Notes under the pieces: model-generated
The model's input: the letters and a program-made list of their open reading frames with translations, nothing else
Database searches by the model: none
Told to the model about the DNA's origin: nothing
Assembly: GCF_016921195.1 (NCBI RefSeq)
Contig: NZ_JAFGYF010000004.1
Coordinates: forward strand, 62,001-126,000
Direction: 5' to 3'
DNA from: Cellulosimicrobium cellulans
Lineage (GTDB): Bacteria; Actinomycetota; Actinomycetes; Actinomycetales; Cellulomonadaceae
Length of the DNA stretch: 64,000 bases
Made by a program: the position numbers and the translations under genes
Part shown: positions 40,220-49,391 of the stretch, piece after piece
How the letters are laid out: each line of letters opens with the position of its first letter
How positions within the stretch are numbered: position 1 is the first letter of the stretch

Positions 40220-40864
40220 TCACAGCGTGTGCGTGATGCCCAGCGACGCGTAGTCGAGGACGATCGGGTCGTCCGTCACGGCGCGCGCGGCGGAGAGGAC
40301 CTTCGCCGCGCTCTCGACCGCCACGCTCGTCTTGAACGCGTCACGCAGGTTGGGCCCGACCGTGAGCAGGCCGTGGTTGGCCCAGACGACGGCGTTGCGG
40401 TCCTCGAGGTACCGCGCCATGTCCCGCCCGAACTCGGTCGAGTTGCTCAGGGCGAACGGCATGACCGGCACGTCGCCCTTGGTGTAGATGACCATGTTGA
40501 CGAGCGCGCCGCGGATCGGCTCGCCCAGCACGCCGAACACGTTCGCGTACGTGGGCTCGGTGTGGACGATCGCCTGGACGTCGGGGCGCGCGGCGTAGAC
40601 GGCGAGGTGCACCGTCACCTCCGACGACGGCTGGAGCCGCCCCTCGACGACGTTCGCGTGCTCGTCCACGACCACGAGGTCGTCCGGCGTCATGCGGTCG
40701 TACTCGAGGTCCGTCGGGGTGATGAGGAACGTCGACGTGCCCGGGATGCGGAGGCTGATGTTGCCCTGCGTGTTGAAGTTGAGCCCGAGCTTCACGGACT
40801 CCAGGCAGTACGCGAGGACGTCCTCGCGCGCGGCCTGCAGGTCGAACGTGTCCAGCGTGGTCAT
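40220..40864 (-). CDS. Class II aldolase/adducin family protein (fuculose-phosphate aldolase-like)
   Basis: A 214-residue protein of the FucA/AraD/RhaD fold: NFNTQGNISLRIPGTSTFLITPTDLEYD, catalytic-type Glu82 in SSEVTVHLAVY, His101 in IVHTEPTY, and His164 in WANHGLLTVG. The usual zinc triad is H-x-H plus a distant His; here the second His is Glu103 (HTE). The family splits fuculose-1-P or rhamnulose-1-P, or epimerises ribulose-5-P. The ATG overlaps the kinase gene stop (ATGA). It is the last gene of the importer-kinase-aldolase operon. Confidence 0.9.
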   Translation of the reverse strand: MTTLDTFDLQAAREDVLAYCLESVKLGLNFNTQGNISLRIPGTSTFLITPTDLEYDRMTPDDLVVVDEHANVVEGRLQPSSEVTVHLAVYAARPDVQAIVHTEPTYANVFGVLGEPIRGALVNMVIYTKGDVPVMPFALSNSTEFGRDMARYLEDRNAVVWANHGLLTVGPNLRDAFKTSVAVESAAKVLSAARAVTDDPIVLDYASLGITHTL

Positions 40865-42360
40865 GCGATCTCCTTGAGTGCGGTGCCGTCGACGGTCTCG
40901 ACGGCGAGGGACGTGCTGACGGGGGTGAGGAGCTGGTGCAGCGAGTCGAACGTCGCGCGCTGCCGCGCGTACCACGCGGCGTGCCGCGGGTCGGGGCTCG
41001 CCTCGTGCACGACGGCGGGGGCGGGCAGGTCGAGCACGCTCGCGAAGGTGCCGGCACCGAGCGCGGCGAGGAGCGCGGCGCCCCGCCCCGCCGCCTCGCG
41101 CACGACGGCGCGCAGCGGGACCCCGGCCGCGTCGGACCGGGCCTGGAGGGCGCCGAGGTTGGCCGAGCCGCCGCCGACGGCGTGCACGTCCACCGGGTCC
41201 ACCCCGCGCTCCGCGAGCGCCGCCCGGATCTTCGCGAGCTCGAACCCCGAGGCCTCGACGAACGCGCGCGCGATCTGCGCCGTCGTCGTCTCGAGCGTCA
41301 GGCCGAGGAGCGCACCCCGCGCGGCGGGGTCGTTGTCGAGCGTGCCCGACCCGGCGAGGTAGGGCGCGACCAGGAGCGGGGGCGGGTCGACGGCACCGAC
41401 CTCGTAGAGCGACGCCCACGGGTCGATCCGGTCGTGGTGGACGATCGACGAGAACCAGTCGAGCGCGAAGCCGCCCGCCGCCGTGCCCGCGAGGGTGACC
41501 CACAGGTCCGCCCCCACGGGGTAGGTCGCGAGCCCGGTCCCGCCGAGCCGCTCCGGCCGCGCGCGCGTGCCCACGGTGAGGCAGTCGCTCGACCCGAACG
41601 AGAACACGGCCCGTAGGCCGGGGCGTCCGCCCCCGCCGAGGAAGGCCGCGGCCTGGTCGTGCACGCCCGCGACGACGGGCGTCCCGGCGCGCAGCCCCGT
41701 CCGGGCGGCGGCGTCCGCGGAGACCGCGCCGATCACGTCGCCCGCGGCGACCACCGGGGACAGGAGCGCGGCGGGCACGTCGAGCGCGTCGAGCACCGCG
41801 TCGGACCAGGCGCGGGTCCGCACGTCGAACGCCCCCGTGCGGGCGGCCATCGTCAGGTCGACGGCCGGTGCGGCGCCGAGCCGCGTCGCAACGAAGTCGT
41901 CCAGGGTGCGCACCGCGGCGGGCAGCACGCCGTCGGGCAGGAGCCCGCGCACCTTGTGGACGGAGAACATCGGGTGCAGCGGCTGGCCCGTGATCTCCTG
42001 GACGGCGTCGCCGCCGAGCAGCTCGCGGAGACGGTCCGCCGAGCCCGCGCCGCGGCCGTCCATGCTCAGTGGCGCGGGACCGAGCGCGCGGCCGGCGCGG
42101 TCGACGGGCACGACGGCCTCGCCGAGCGTCGAGAAGGACAGGGCCTCCACCGGGTCCGCGGCCACCGCGGGCTCGGCGACGACGTCGCGCACGAGCGCCT
42201 CGACGCCGACGAGCACGGCCTCCGCGTCGACGTGCGCGCGGCCCGGCGCGGGGCGCACGACCGTCGTGCGGCGCGAGCGCGCGACGAGCTCGTTCCCCCC
42301 CTCGTCGTACACGCCGACGCGCGTGCCCGTGGTCCCGAGGTCGATGCCGAGGTAGCTCAC
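40861..42360 (-). CDS. FGGY-family carbohydrate kinase (xylulokinase/gluconokinase-like)
   Basis: A 499-residue FGGY kinase from a GTG start coupled by GTGA to the permease gene. Motifs: YLGIDLGTTGTRVGVYDEGG (phosphate 1), STLGEAVVPVD, GVHDQAAAFLGGGGRPG with the catalytic-region Asp, and AVGGGSANLGALQARSDAAGVPL (the FGGY signature region is modified). It phosphorylates a sugar or polyol; the substrate cannot be fixed from sequence. It lies between the importer and a fuculose-type aldolase, so a 1-phosphate ketose product is plausible. Confidence 0.9.
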   Translation of the reverse strand: MSYLGIDLGTTGTRVGVYDEGGNELVARSRRTTVVRPAPGRAHVDAEAVLVGVEALVRDVVAEPAVAADPVEALSFSTLGEAVVPVDRAGRALGPAPLSMDGRGAGSADRLRELLGGDAVQEITGQPLHPMFSVHKVRGLLPDGVLPAAVRTLDDFVATRLGAAPAVDLTMAARTGAFDVRTRAWSDAVLDALDVPAALLSPVVAAGDVIGAVSADAAARTGLRAGTPVVAGVHDQAAAFLGGGGRPGLRAVFSFGSSDCLTVGTRARPERLGGTGLATYPVGADLWVTLAGTAAGGFALDWFSSIVHHDRIDPWASLYEVGAVDPPPLLVAPYLAGSGTLDNDPAARGALLGLTLETTTAQIARAFVEASGFELAKIRAALAERGVDPVDVHAVGGGSANLGALQARSDAAGVPLRAVVREAAGRGAALLAALGAGTFASVLDLPAPAVVHEASPDPRHAAWYARQRATFDSLHQLLTPVSTSLAVETVDGTALKEIA

Positions 42361-43283
42361 TTGACCGACCCCGCGAGACCGTTCACCAGGTACCGCTGGA
42401 TGAACAGGTAGACGACGACGATGGGCACGGAGATGAGCACGAGCACGGCGAACAGCGCGCCGGGCTGGCTCAGGTAGATCCCGCGGTACGCGAGGGGGAC
42501 GAGCGTCAGGGGCTTGAGGTCGTTGTCGCTGATCGCGACGAGCGGCAGGAGGAAGTCGTTCCACGTCATCATGAGCTGCCAGATCACGACGACCGCGGCG
42601 GCTGCCTTGCCGAGCGGGAAGTAGATGCGCCAGAAGATCGTCCACGCGGACGCGCCGTCGACGAGCGCGGCCTCGTACGTCTCGTCGGGGATCGCGAGGT
42701 AGGTGGTGCGGATCATGATCACGGCGAACGGCAGGCCGAGCGCCGTGTAGGCGAGGACGAGCCCGAGCAGCGAGTCGTAGAGGCCGATCGCCTGGAGGAT
42801 CTTGAAGACCGCCACGACGATGCTCGCCATGGGCAGCACGAGCGCGAGCAGCAGCCCGACGAACACGACGCCCCGGAACGGCACGCGCAGACGGGCGAGG
42901 GCGAACGCCGTCATCGAGCCGAGGAGGACGACGAGGAGGATCGACGGGACCGACACGAGCAGGCTGTTGAGCAGGTGCTGGAGGATCGGGTTGGTCTCGA
43001 AGATCGTCACGTAGTTGCGCAGCGTCGGCTCCTCGGGGAGCAGGCCGAGCGCCGTCGTCGAGGGGTTCGACGTGGGCAGCAGCGAGATGCCGACCACCAT
43101 CACCACGGGGACCATCCACAGCGCGGCGAGCGGGCCGAGCACCCAGTGCGACCACCGCGGCGGGGCCTCGACGTCCTTGCTGCGACCGTGGCCGCGCCGA
43201 CGGCGGGCGGGTGCGGCGGCGGGCGCCGTGGTGTCGTCGGCCGTGCGCCGCGCGCGGTCGGTGCCGGAGCTGAGCGCGGTCAT
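42357..43283 (-). CDS. Carbohydrate ABC transporter permease (MalG-type), second system
   Basis: A 308-residue permease with a ~45-residue Arg-rich cytoplasmic N-terminus, six spans and the EAA loop DETYEAALVDGASAWTIFWRIYFPLGK. Start overlaps the partner permease stop (ATGA). No ATPase gene is nearby. Confidence 0.92.
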   Translation of the reverse strand: MTALSSGTDRARRTADDTTAPAAAPARRRRGHGRSKDVEAPPRWSHWVLGPLAALWMVPVVMVVGISLLPTSNPSTTALGLLPEEPTLRNYVTIFETNPILQHLLNSLLVSVPSILLVVLLGSMTAFALARLRVPFRGVVFVGLLLALVLPMASIVVAVFKILQAIGLYDSLLGLVLAYTALGLPFAVIMIRTTYLAIPDETYEAALVDGASAWTIFWRIYFPLGKAAAAVVVIWQLMMTWNDFLLPLVAISDNDLKPLTLVPLAYRGIYLSQPGALFAVLVLISVPIVVVYLFIQRYLVNGLAGSVK

Positions 43284-44248
43284 GACTTCTCCCCCGTGAT
43301 GAAACCGGCCCCGAACGTGCGCAGCATCGCGACGGACGAGCCGATCGCGAGGACGAGCAGGACGACCGAGATCGTCGCGCCGTAGCCGAACGACTGGAGC
43401 TGGAAGGCTTCCTTGAACATGTACGTGGGCATGAGCTCCGACGCGTGGTTGGGCCCGCCCTCGGTGAGCACCCACACGAGCTCGAAGGTCTTGAGCGAGC
43501 CGATGATCCCGAGCAGGACGAGCGAGAGGTGGGTCGGCTTGAGGAGCGGCAGGACGATGCGCCGCACGAGCGCCCACCCGCTGGCCCCGTCGATGCGCGC
43601 CGCCTCGAGGACCGAGTGGTCGAGCAGCTGCAGGCCGGCGAGGTAGAACAGCATCGAGAAGCCCGACCACATCCACACGTTGACGACGATCACCGTGACG
43701 ATCGCGGTCGACGGGTCGGACAGGTAGGGGCGCGTGAGGACCTCGAGGCCGGTCGCCCGCCCGAGCTGCGCGAGCACGCCGTTGAACGGGTCGAGCAGGC
43801 GCTGCCACACGATGCCCACGACGACGGGCGACAGGACGGCGGGCAGGAAGAAGATCGCGCGGTACACCGTGCGTCCCCGCAGCCGGGTGTTGAGCAGCCA
43901 CGCGAGCGTGAAGCCGATGACCGCCTGCGGCACGATCGTCAGGAGGATCCACAGCAGCGAGTTGCGCAGCGTGATGTGGAAGACCGGGTCCTGGGCGAGG
44001 TCCGCGTAGTTCTGGACGCCGACCGGCGTCCCGGCGTTGACGCCGTCCCAGTCGAGCGTGCTCGCCTGGACGTTGAACACGATCGGGTACACGACGAACA
44101 CCGCGAAGAGCAGGAGCGCGGGCGCGATGAAGCCGAGCGCGACGAGCTGCTGGCGGCGACGCGTGCCGCGTCCCGTCGACGTCGTCGCGCGCGGCCCGGC
44201 GACCCGCGGCGTCGCCGCCGCGGGTCGCCCGGAGACGAGGGCTGCCAT
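43280..44248 (-). CDS. Carbohydrate ABC transporter permease (MalF-type), second system
   Basis: A 322-residue permease: first span LVALGFIAPALLLFAVFVVYPIVFNV, EAA loop DHSVLEAARIDGASGWALVRRIVLPLLKP, and TEGGPNHASELMPTYMFKEAF typical of the MalF/UgpA group. Starts 2 bp after the binding-protein stop, so it is co-translated with it. Confidence 0.92.
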   Translation of the reverse strand: MAALVSGRPAAATPRVAGPRATTSTGRGTRRRQQLVALGFIAPALLLFAVFVVYPIVFNVQASTLDWDGVNAGTPVGVQNYADLAQDPVFHITLRNSLLWILLTIVPQAVIGFTLAWLLNTRLRGRTVYRAIFFLPAVLSPVVVGIVWQRLLDPFNGVLAQLGRATGLEVLTRPYLSDPSTAIVTVIVVNVWMWSGFSMLFYLAGLQLLDHSVLEAARIDGASGWALVRRIVLPLLKPTHLSLVLLGIIGSLKTFELVWVLTEGGPNHASELMPTYMFKEAFQLQSFGYGATISVVLLVLAIGSSVAMLRTFGAGFITGEKS

Positions 44249-44250
44249 CG

Positions 44251-45588
44251 TCAGCCCAGCCCGTCCTGGACCGCCTGGACCGAGGCCGCGGCCTCCTCCG
44301 GCGTCGACTGTCCCGCGGCCACCGCGGACAGCGCGTCCGCGACGGCCGTGTCGATGTCCGGCGACTCGAAGTAGCGCGAGTACTGCACCTCGGGCATCCA
44401 GTCCTCGGTGAACGTCGTCCACATCTCCTGCTGCTTGTCGCTCGTGAACTCCTCGGGGTCGAGGCCCTGCACGGCGGGCAGGTCGTTGAACGTGTTGATG
44501 AGCACCTGGGCGCCGTCCCCGGCGATCCAGTCGGTGAGGACCTGGCACGCCAGCTCGGGGTTCTTCGCGTCCTTCGAGATGCCGAGCGCGACGTCGATGC
44601 CGCCGACGAGCTGCGGCTCGGGTGCCCCGCCGGGGATCGTCGGGAACAGGAAGGGCTCGTAGCCCTCCATGCCCTGCGAGAGCGGCGGGATGTCGGCGCG
44701 CGAGGGGTCGGACTGCTGGATCCACCAGGCCCCGAGGGGGATCATCGCGGCGTTGCCCGCCTCGAACTGGTTGACGCCGTTCGGGTAGGCGTCGAGCGCG
44801 AGGGCGCCCTGCTGGGCGATGCCGTCGGTGAACAGCTTCTGCCAGTACGTGAAGGCCTCGACGATCCCCGGGTCGGTCCACGACGCCTCGCCCGACTCCG
44901 CCTGGTGGACGAGGCCCGGCTCGATGTTGTTGGCGATCTGGAGGAAGACGACGTTGCGCAGCCACGAGTCCTTCGCGGGCAGGAGGAACGGCGCGGCCGA
45001 GCCGCCGCCGAGCGCGTCGACGGCGCTCTCGAGGTCGGCCCACGTGGCCGGGGGCTCGATGCCGGCCTCCTCGAGGAGGTCGGAGTTGGCCCAGAGGTTC
45101 ACCGTCTGCACGAGGAGCGGCAGCGCGTAGTAGTGCTCGTCCCCCTCGGGGTTGCCCATCCGCGCCTGCTCGAGACCGATGGGGAAGAACTTCGACTCCC
45201 AGTCGTCGCCCCAGGTCTCTGCCGCGCACTCCTCGAGCGGCATGAGGTTGTCCCGGTACTGCTGGGTCAGCGCGCCGGGCTGGAGCCCCACGATGTCGGG
45301 CATCGTGCCCGAGCTCGCGCGGGTCTGCAGGTCCACGACGTACTCCGGGTAGTTGAAGATCGTGGCGTCGATCGTGACGTCCGGGTTGGCGGTGGTGAAC
45401 GCGTCGATCATCTGGCGCGTGGTCTGCTCGATCGGGCTCCAGGAGCGGAACGTCACCGTCGTCCCGCCCCCGCCCCCCTGGCCCGACTGCTCAGGATCCG
45501 CGCTGCCCGCGCACGCCGCGAGCGACGTGACGATCGTGAGCGCGACTCCGGCCTGGATGCCGCGGCGCGCAGTTCGGGGAAGCTTCAT
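44251..45588 (-). CDS. Sugar ABC transporter solute-binding lipoprotein, second system
   Basis: A 445-residue family-1 binding protein with a lipoprotein signal (VTSLAAC lipobox at about residues 20-26) and an acidic/Gly linker. VTFRSWSPIEQTTRQMIDAFTTANPDVTIDATIFNYPEYV, SSGTMPDIVGLQPG and AGNAAMIPLGAWWIQQSDPS are typical. It heads a minus-strand operon of binding protein, two permeases, FGGY kinase and class II aldolase. Its promoter must lie in the 45589-46036 divergent region. Confidence 0.93.
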   Translation of the reverse strand: MKLPRTARRGIQAGVALTIVTSLAACAGSADPEQSGQGGGGGTTVTFRSWSPIEQTTRQMIDAFTTANPDVTIDATIFNYPEYVVDLQTRASSGTMPDIVGLQPGALTQQYRDNLMPLEECAAETWGDDWESKFFPIGLEQARMGNPEGDEHYYALPLLVQTVNLWANSDLLEEAGIEPPATWADLESAVDALGGGSAAPFLLPAKDSWLRNVVFLQIANNIEPGLVHQAESGEASWTDPGIVEAFTYWQKLFTDGIAQQGALALDAYPNGVNQFEAGNAAMIPLGAWWIQQSDPSRADIPPLSQGMEGYEPFLFPTIPGGAPEPQLVGGIDVALGISKDAKNPELACQVLTDWIAGDGAQVLINTFNDLPAVQGLDPEEFTSDKQQEMWTTFTEDWMPEVQYSRYFESPDIDTAVADALSAVAAGQSTPEEAAASVQAVQDGLG

Positions 45589-46036
45589 CGCGTCCGTCCT
45601 CTCTCCGTCGTTGGATGCGAGGGCCTCATCGAACGTCTCCGGGTCGAGGCCGTCAACGGCACCGCCGCCTCCTCCGCGGCCGCGCCGGCCCCGTGTCGTC
45701 CGCGCCTGTCCGGTGGCCACCGCCACGCGAGCGCGGCGCTGTCGCCGGTGACGAGCCACCGGCCGACAGCGCGGTGTCCGTTGTCCGACAACGGCGCCGC
45801 CGGGGAGCGCGAGACTCTGCGGCACGCGCCGACCGTGCGGGTGCCGCCGGGGCCGGGTGACAACCGGGCCCGCCGTCGCTGTCCCGGGGCGGCACGGGTC
45901 GGGCACGGACCCCGCCACCCCGCACCGGCACGCAGGTCACAGTTGCGTCACCGCCCGCACCTGTCTCACATTTCGAGATTTCGCCGGGCAACGGCGCAGG
46001 TCGGGGCACCCGTTGTGTCTGTAATCGATTTCTGTC
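45589..46036. other. 448-bp divergent regulatory region
   Basis: It separates the binding-protein operon (minus) from the kinase-isomerase pair (plus). It holds an 8-bp-arm palindrome (45778-45794) and, next to the kinase start, TGTAAT (46020-46025, a fair -10 box) overlapping the palindrome AATCGATT (46023-46030). No coding frame here has family-like sequence. Confidence 0.6.
45778..45794. promoter_or_regulatory. Candidate operator palindrome
   Basis: CCGTTGTC-C-GACAACGG, perfect 8-bp arms around one base, in the middle of the divergent region between the two halves of the sugar locus. It is a good candidate for one of the two LacI-family regulators, though no regulator can be assigned. Confidence 0.55.
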
Positions 46037-47659
46037 ATGCTGATCGTCATGCCCAGACCCCTCGTGACCCCGGGCCTCGTCGGCGTCGACGTCGGCACGT
46101 CGAGCAGCAAGGGCGTGCTCGTCGGTCCCGACGGCGCGATCCTCCGCTCCGCCACGCGCGCCCACGCCGTGGACCGGCCGGCACCCGGTCAGGTCGAGAT
46201 GGACGCCGCCGTCTGGTGGGACGAGCTCGTCGCGATCGTCACCGAGCTCACCTCCGACCTCGCCCCCGGCGCCGTCCGCGGCGCCGACGTGCCCGCCGAC
46301 CTCGAGGTCGCCGCCGTCGGGGTGTCCGGCATGGGCCCGTGCGTCCTGCTGGCGGACGAGGCCGGGACGCCGGTGCGCCCGGCGATCCTGTACGGCGTCG
46401 ACACGCGCGCGACCCGTCAGATCGCCGAGCTCGACGCCGCGCTGGGGCGCACCACCGTCCTCGATCGCTGCGGCTCCGCGCTCTCGTCCCAGGCCGTGGG
46501 CCCCAAGATCGCCTGGGTGCGCGAGCACGAGCCCCAGGCGTGGTCGCGCACCCGACGGCTGTTCATGCCCGCGTCCTACCTCGCGTTCCGGCTCACCGGT
46601 GCCTACGTGCTCGACCACCACTCCGCGTCGCAGTCGACGCCGCTCTACGACCCGCGCACGCACGAGTGGATCGACGACTGGGCCGACCTCGTCGCCCCCG
46701 GGCTCGAGCTCCCCGCCCTGCGCTGGCCGGGGGAGGCCGCGGGCACGACGCGCGAGCCCCTCGCCGGGGTCCCGGCGGGCACGCCGGTCGTGACCGGGAC
46801 GATCGACGCCTGGTCCGAGGCCGTGAGCGTCGACGCGACGCACGTCGGGGACCTCATGCTCATGTACGGCACGACGATGTTCCTCGTCGCGACCGTCGCC
46901 GAGCCCCTGCGCAGCGAGTCGATGTGGGGCACGGTGGGCGCCTACCCCGGCACGCACAACCTGGCCGGAGGGATGGCGACGTCCGGCGCGATCACGTCGT
47001 GGCTCCGCGACCTCACGGGCAGCGGGTCGAGCACCGGCTACGCCGAGCTCCTCGCCGAGGCCGAGGCGTCGGGGCCGGGCGCGAACGGTCTCCTCATGCT
47101 TCCCTACCTCGCGGGCGAGCGGACACCGGTCCAGGATCCCGACGCCCGCGGCGTCGTCGCGGGCCTCACGCTCTCGCACTCGCGCGGGGACCTCTACCGC
47201 GCGGCTCTGGAGGCGACCGCGTTCGGGGTGCGACACAACGTCGAGACCCTGCGCGACGCCGGCGCGGAGATCTCCCGCGTCGTCGCCGTCGGCGGGGGCA
47301 CCCAGGGCGACCTGTGGACGCAGGTCGTCTCCGACGTCACCGGGCTCCCGCAGGTCGTCCCGACGCGGACGATCGGCGCGAGCTACGGCGCGGCGATGCT
47401 CGCCGCCGGTCTGGTGCACGAGCACGGACGCCTCGTCGACGTCGCCGCCTGGAACCCGCCCGCGCGCGTCGTCGAGCCGGACCCCGCGCTCCGCGCGACC
47501 TACGACGAGCTCTACGGGCTGTACCGCGACCTGTACCCCGCGACGAGCGACGTCGTGCACGCGCTCGCCCGCCGGACGGACGGTCCCTCGGCACCCACGG
47601 CCCCGACCCGCTCCGCCCTCTCCCCCGACCGCGCCACCCTCGAAGGAGCACCCGCATGA
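46037..47659 (+). CDS. FGGY-family carbohydrate kinase, second
   Basis: A 540-residue FGGY kinase: GLVGVDVGTSSSKGVLVGPDG (phosphate 1), VGVSGMGPCVLLADEAG, AILYGVDTRATRQIAEL, GTIDAWSEAV, MLPYLAGERTPVQDPDARGVVAGLTLSHSRGDLYRAALEATAFGVRHNVE (FGGY signature region) and VVAVGGGTQGDLWTQVVSDVTGLP. The ATG at 46037 is close behind TGTAAT at 46020-46025 and has no ribosome site, so a leaderless transcript is possible; the ATG at 46049 is the alternative. The stop overlaps the isomerase start (ATGA), so the pair should act in sequence on the same sugar. Confidence 0.9.
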   Translation: MLIVMPRPLVTPGLVGVDVGTSSSKGVLVGPDGAILRSATRAHAVDRPAPGQVEMDAAVWWDELVAIVTELTSDLAPGAVRGADVPADLEVAAVGVSGMGPCVLLADEAGTPVRPAILYGVDTRATRQIAELDAALGRTTVLDRCGSALSSQAVGPKIAWVREHEPQAWSRTRRLFMPASYLAFRLTGAYVLDHHSASQSTPLYDPRTHEWIDDWADLVAPGLELPALRWPGEAAGTTREPLAGVPAGTPVVTGTIDAWSEAVSVDATHVGDLMLMYGTTMFLVATVAEPLRSESMWGTVGAYPGTHNLAGGMATSGAITSWLRDLTGSGSSTGYAELLAEAEASGPGANGLLMLPYLAGERTPVQDPDARGVVAGLTLSHSRGDLYRAALEATAFGVRHNVETLRDAGAEISRVVAVGGGTQGDLWTQVVSDVTGLPQVVPTRTIGASYGAAMLAAGLVHEHGRLVDVAAWNPPARVVEPDPALRATYDELYGLYRDLYPATSDVVHALARRTDGPSAPTAPTRSALSPDRATLEGAPA

Positions 47660-49305
47660 CCAGCAGCACCTACGCCGTCCCCACGCTCGCGCCGGAGCCC
47701 CAGGCCCCGGAGCGCACGGTCTACCTCGTCGCGTCGGGCGACCTGCGCGAGTCCGCGAACGTCGCGGGCTGGCCCACGCAGGTGGAGCTCGAGCGCGTCC
47801 TCACCGACGCGTTCGCCGCGAACGGCTGGAAGGTCGTGCGGGCCAACGAGGTGGACCCCGAGACGGGGCACGGGTTCATCAGCTCCCAGCGCATGGGGCT
47901 CGAGGTGTTCGCGACGATCCCGCCCGACGCGCCGCTCGTCGTCGCGGAGGCCGTGTGGCAGTACAGCCACCACGTGCTGGCCGGGCTGCGCACGCACCGC
48001 GGCCCGATCCTCACGGCCGCGAACTTCGCGGGCGACTGGCCGGGCCTCGTCGGGCTGCTCGGTCTCAACGCGGGCCTGACGAAGATGGGCCGCCCCTATT
48101 CGACCGTGTGGACGGTCGACGGGAGCGACGCCTGGTTCCAGGACGCGATCCGGTCGTGGGTGACGACCGGCACGATCGAGCACGACGACTCGCACGTCCA
48201 CCCGCTCCCGGAGCTCCCGGACAGCCCCGAGAAGCAGCTCGGCGAGGCGCTCGCCGCCCAGCTGCTGCGGGAGAAGGCGATCATCGGCGTCTTCGACGAG
48301 GGCTGCATGGGCATGTACAACGCGATCTTCGACGACGAGCTGCTCAACGGCCTCGGCATCTACAAGGAGCGGCTGTCGCAGTCCGCGCTCTGGGCGGAGA
48401 TGCAGCGGGTCGGCGACGACGAGGCGGACGCGGTCCAGCGCTGGCTCGAGGACGCCGGCATGACGTTCCGGCTCGGCACCGACGAGGCCACGGAGCTCAC
48501 CCCGGCCCAGCTGCGCTGGCAGCACAAGATGTACATCGCCGCGCTGCGGATCGCCGACGACTTCGGGCTCGACGCCGTCGGCATCCAGTACCAGCAGGGG
48601 CTCAAGGACATCTGCCCGGCGTCGGACCTCGCGGAGGGCTTGCTCAACAACGTCCAGCGGCCGCCGGTCCGGTCGCGCGACGGCCGGCGGGTGCTGTGGG
48701 ACGGCCAGGCGTTCCCGCACTTCAACGAGGCGGACGAGGGCGTCGCCGTCGACGCGCTCGTGACGAACCGCGTGTGGACCGCGATGGGCCTGGACCCGGC
48801 GACGACGCTGCACGACGTGCGCTGGGGCGAGGAGCACGACGGCCGGTTCGTGTGGGTCTTCGAGATCTCGGGCTCCGTGCCCGCCTCGCACCTGGAGGGC
48901 GGCTACGCGGGCGCCGAGGGGTGGCGCCAGGACCCGGTGTTCTTCCCGGCGGGCGGGTCGACGATCAACGGCGTCTCCAAGCCCGGCGAGATCGTCTGGT
49001 CGCGCGTCTACATCGCCGACGGCGTCCTGCAGGTCGACCTCGGGCGGGCCTCGGCCGTCTCCCTGCCCGCAGAGGAGACGCGCCGCCGCAAGGAGGCGAC
49101 GAACCCCGAGTGGCCGATCATGCACGCGGTGCTGCACGGCGTGAGCCGTGACCAGTTCATGGCCCGCCACAAGGCGAACCACCTCAACGTCGCGTACGCG
49201 CCCGACGCCGCGACGGCCGACCGCGCGCTCGAGGCGAAGGCCGCGTTCTTCGCCGCGCTCGGCATGCCCGTCCACCTGTGCGGGGACACGGCGCTCACGC
49301 GCTGA
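47656..49305 (+). CDS. L-fucose isomerase-like protein
   Basis: A 549-residue protein coupled (ATGA) to the FGGY kinase with GAAGGAGC upstream. It resembles the fucose/arabinose isomerase family: a Rossmann-like N-terminal half (TVYLVASGDLRESANVAGWPTQ, LTAANFAGDWPGLVGLLGLNAGLTKMG), IIGVFDEGCMGMYNAIFDDELLNGLG, ICPASDLAEGLLNNVQRPPV with the metal Glu/Asp, and a C-terminal FMARHKANHLNVAYA with the His that completes the Mn site in FucI. It interconverts an aldose and a ketose. With the kinase it would make a ketose-phosphate for the aldolase across the divergent region. Confidence 0.88.
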   Translation: MTSSTYAVPTLAPEPQAPERTVYLVASGDLRESANVAGWPTQVELERVLTDAFAANGWKVVRANEVDPETGHGFISSQRMGLEVFATIPPDAPLVVAEAVWQYSHHVLAGLRTHRGPILTAANFAGDWPGLVGLLGLNAGLTKMGRPYSTVWTVDGSDAWFQDAIRSWVTTGTIEHDDSHVHPLPELPDSPEKQLGEALAAQLLREKAIIGVFDEGCMGMYNAIFDDELLNGLGIYKERLSQSALWAEMQRVGDDEADAVQRWLEDAGMTFRLGTDEATELTPAQLRWQHKMYIAALRIADDFGLDAVGIQYQQGLKDICPASDLAEGLLNNVQRPPVRSRDGRRVLWDGQAFPHFNEADEGVAVDALVTNRVWTAMGLDPATTLHDVRWGEEHDGRFVWVFEISGSVPASHLEGGYAGAEGWRQDPVFFPAGGSTINGVSKPGEIVWSRVYIADGVLQVDLGRASAVSLPAEETRRRKEATNPEWPIMHAVLHGVSRDQFMARHKANHLNVAYAPDAATADRALEAKAAFFAALGMPVHLCGDTALTR

Positions 49306-49322
49306 CCCCCGCTCCCGCGACC

Positions 49323-49380
49323 CCGGGCGGGTCGCTCCGCCGCGCTCGTCCCCCCGGCCGCGGCGGGGCGGCCCGCCCGG
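49323..49380. terminator. Hairpin between convergent isomerase and VanZ genes
   Basis: CCGGGCGGG (49323-49331) pairs with CCCGCCCGG (49372-49380) across a long loop that can form further G+C-rich stems. It fills most of the 86-bp convergent gap. Confidence 0.35.
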
Positions 49381-49391
49381 CCTCTTCCGCG

